Shown: piece after piece, positions 62,874 through 64,000 of the stretch
Position numbering within the stretch: position 1 is the stretch's first letter
Layout of the letters: each line of letters opens with the position of its first letter
Assembly (NCBI GenBank): GCA_905221605.1
Contig: CAJNDS010002144.1
Location: 358,647 to 422,646 of the forward strand
Direction: 5' to 3'
DNA length: 64,000 nt
Source: Symbiodinium natans
Taxonomy: Eukaryota > Sar > Dinophyceae > Suessiales > Symbiodiniaceae
Program-made: the position numbers and the translations under genes
The notes under the pieces: model-generated
What the model saw: the letters and a program-made list of their open reading frames with translations, nothing else
Database searches by the model: none
What the model was told of the DNA's origin: nothing

Positions 62874-63004
62874 TCAAGCTGGAGCCGAGGTGGCCGAGTT
62901 GTAGGTGGCAGTGTTCGGCTCCGCTGCCGCATCGGCCATGGAGACGAGGAGGGACAGGGCCATGAGCCACCTGGGCTTAGGGTTTAGGGTTTAGGGTTTG
63001 GGGC

Positions 63005-63420
63005 TGAGAATGCGTTTTTTTTTGTTTCCTTTGCCCTGTTTCTACTACTTGCATAAGAACCGCCTAAACACTTCAAGGAATAGATTCCTCCTTATAAAGG
63101 TAATACGGGAATTCTTATCTTCTATTTTTTGTTTTTTCAAATAGTAGCTTGTCTTGATCTCGGATGGTTTCAAGGGGTCAAGCGTCAACGGTTCATGTTC
63201 TTTAGCATAAGGCCCAAAATAACCTGATGATTGGGGATGGGAAGTCACTCACCTGAGAAGCTGGAATACTGACTGCTTGAGCAAGGGAGCGGTTAAACTT
63301 TAGGGGTTTAGTTTTTGGGAGCATTGCCTGAAGTTCGCAAAAAGCAAGCATCTGAGATTCCAAACAATCGCGAAGACCTGCGCCCTAAACACCAAGAAAC
63401 TGTGACCCCCACTCCTGCCG
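63005..63420. other. Unique spacer of about 415 bp, no gene recognised
   Basis: AT-rich in 63010-63150. A 67-codon minus frame has no recognisable domain. Confidence 0.5.
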
Positions 63421-63423
63421 CCC

Positions 63424-63560
63424 CGAAACCCTAAACCCTAAACGCTAAACCCTAAACCCTAAACCTGAACCCTGAACCCTGAACCCTGAACCCTGAACCC
63501 TGAACCCTGAACCCTGAACCCTAAACCCTAAACCCTAAACCCTAAACCCTAACCGTCCCT
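63424..63560 (-). repeat. Telomere array with a CCCTGAA block
   Basis: CCCTAAA, then eight CCCTGAA, then CCCTAAA again. Confidence 0.95.
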
Positions 63561-63654
63561 AACCCTAAGCCGTAAACCAAACCCTCCATGCTTGGGAGGC
63601 CATGAGCCCTGACCCTGGAAGCCTAGACCCCAAAACACCCAGTAGAACCCCTAA

Positions 63655-63934
63655 AGGTCTAGGGTTTAGGGCTTAGGGTTTAGGGCTTAGGGTTTGGGGT
63701 TTAGGGTTTAGGGTTTAGGGTTTAGGGTTTAGGGAAGCCCAGACCCCTTTACCAGTTGGTTGCTGGCTCCCTGGCGGGTAGCTGGCTGCAGTTGTGGCAT
63801 GCGCTGATGGCGCTGGTGAAGGTCACGACCTCAGCGTGGCTCGCCGAACCCAAACCCTAAGCCCTAAGCCCTAAGCCCTAAGCCCTAAGCCCTAAACCCT
63901 AAACCCTAAACCCTCAACCCTAAACCCTAAACCC
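63655..63934. repeat. Opposed telomere arrays
   Basis: G-rich 63655-63735; C-rich 63849-63934, which starts with five CCCTAAG units. Confidence 0.9.
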
Positions 63935-63970
63935 CTTAGACCTATAAGGCTCCAAATACCCTCCTACAGA

Positions 63971-64000
63971 GGTTCTGGGGCCTCAATTTCTTGGGTTTTG
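63971..64000 (+). repeat. Start of a dispersed repeat cut by the window edge
   Basis: GGTTCTGGGGCCTCAATTTC matches 40786-40805 exactly; both are preceded by a GGCTCCAAA word about 50 bases upstream. Confidence 0.6.

Noticed and set aside
1-64000. tRNA, rRNA and spliced-leader RNA genes
   Set aside because: I looked for tRNA T-loop words, rRNA blocks and a dinoflagellate spliced-leader sequence and saw none convincing; a covariance-model scan would be needed to be certain.

Overview
The window looks like nuclear DNA of a microbial eukaryote, probably an alga. It carries Arabidopsis-type telomere repeats (TTTAGGG/CCCTAAA), fragments of eukaryotic mobile elements, and the end of an integrated Polinton-like or virophage-like element. 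The lineage (dinoflagellate, prasinophyte, cryptophyte or other) cannot be fixed from the sequence alone. No rRNA or tRNA gene, bacterial-style operon or CRISPR array was seen.

Layout. (1) 1-2408: three intact, co-directional, intron-free, AT-rich genes. They are the C-terminal part of a superfamily 1 helicase (cut by the window edge), a GIY-YIG endonuclease with a C-terminal zinc finger, and a retrovirus-type (rve) integrase. This is the right arm of a Polinton-like virus/virophage provirus; its border probably lies at about 2409-2700. (2) About 2700-4510: host-like DNA with a possible spliced coiled-coil gene on the minus strand and a GT-rich tandem duplication. (3) About 4560-64000: a mosaic in which well over 100 interstitial telomere-repeat arrays (20-580 bp, both orientations) alternate with short unique spacers, mostly 80-600 bp. 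The arrays include array-specific variants: TTTTAGGG, TTTGGGG, TTTAGGGGG, TTATAGGG, TTCAGGG, CTTAGGG and TTTTGGG.

Embedded in the mosaic are several families of short terminal-inverted or fold-back elements (80-225 bp, MITE-like), a fragment of an R2-type non-LTR retrotransposon endonuclease domain, a weak PPR-like fragment, a 98-bp satellite with alternating subtypes, a 58-bp plus 8-bp satellite pair arranged as an inverted repeat, a 484-bp tandem duplication and many homopolymer tracts. Apart from the three left-end genes no intact gene was recognised; most other long open frames are low-complexity translations of repeats.

The most interesting signal is how the telomere arrays sit. One is flanked by an exact 18-bp direct duplication. 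One abuts a retrotransposon reading frame. Several lie inside mobile-element copies whose relatives lack them. This suggests that telomere-repeat DNA has repeatedly been inserted, or amplified from short seeds, all over this locus.
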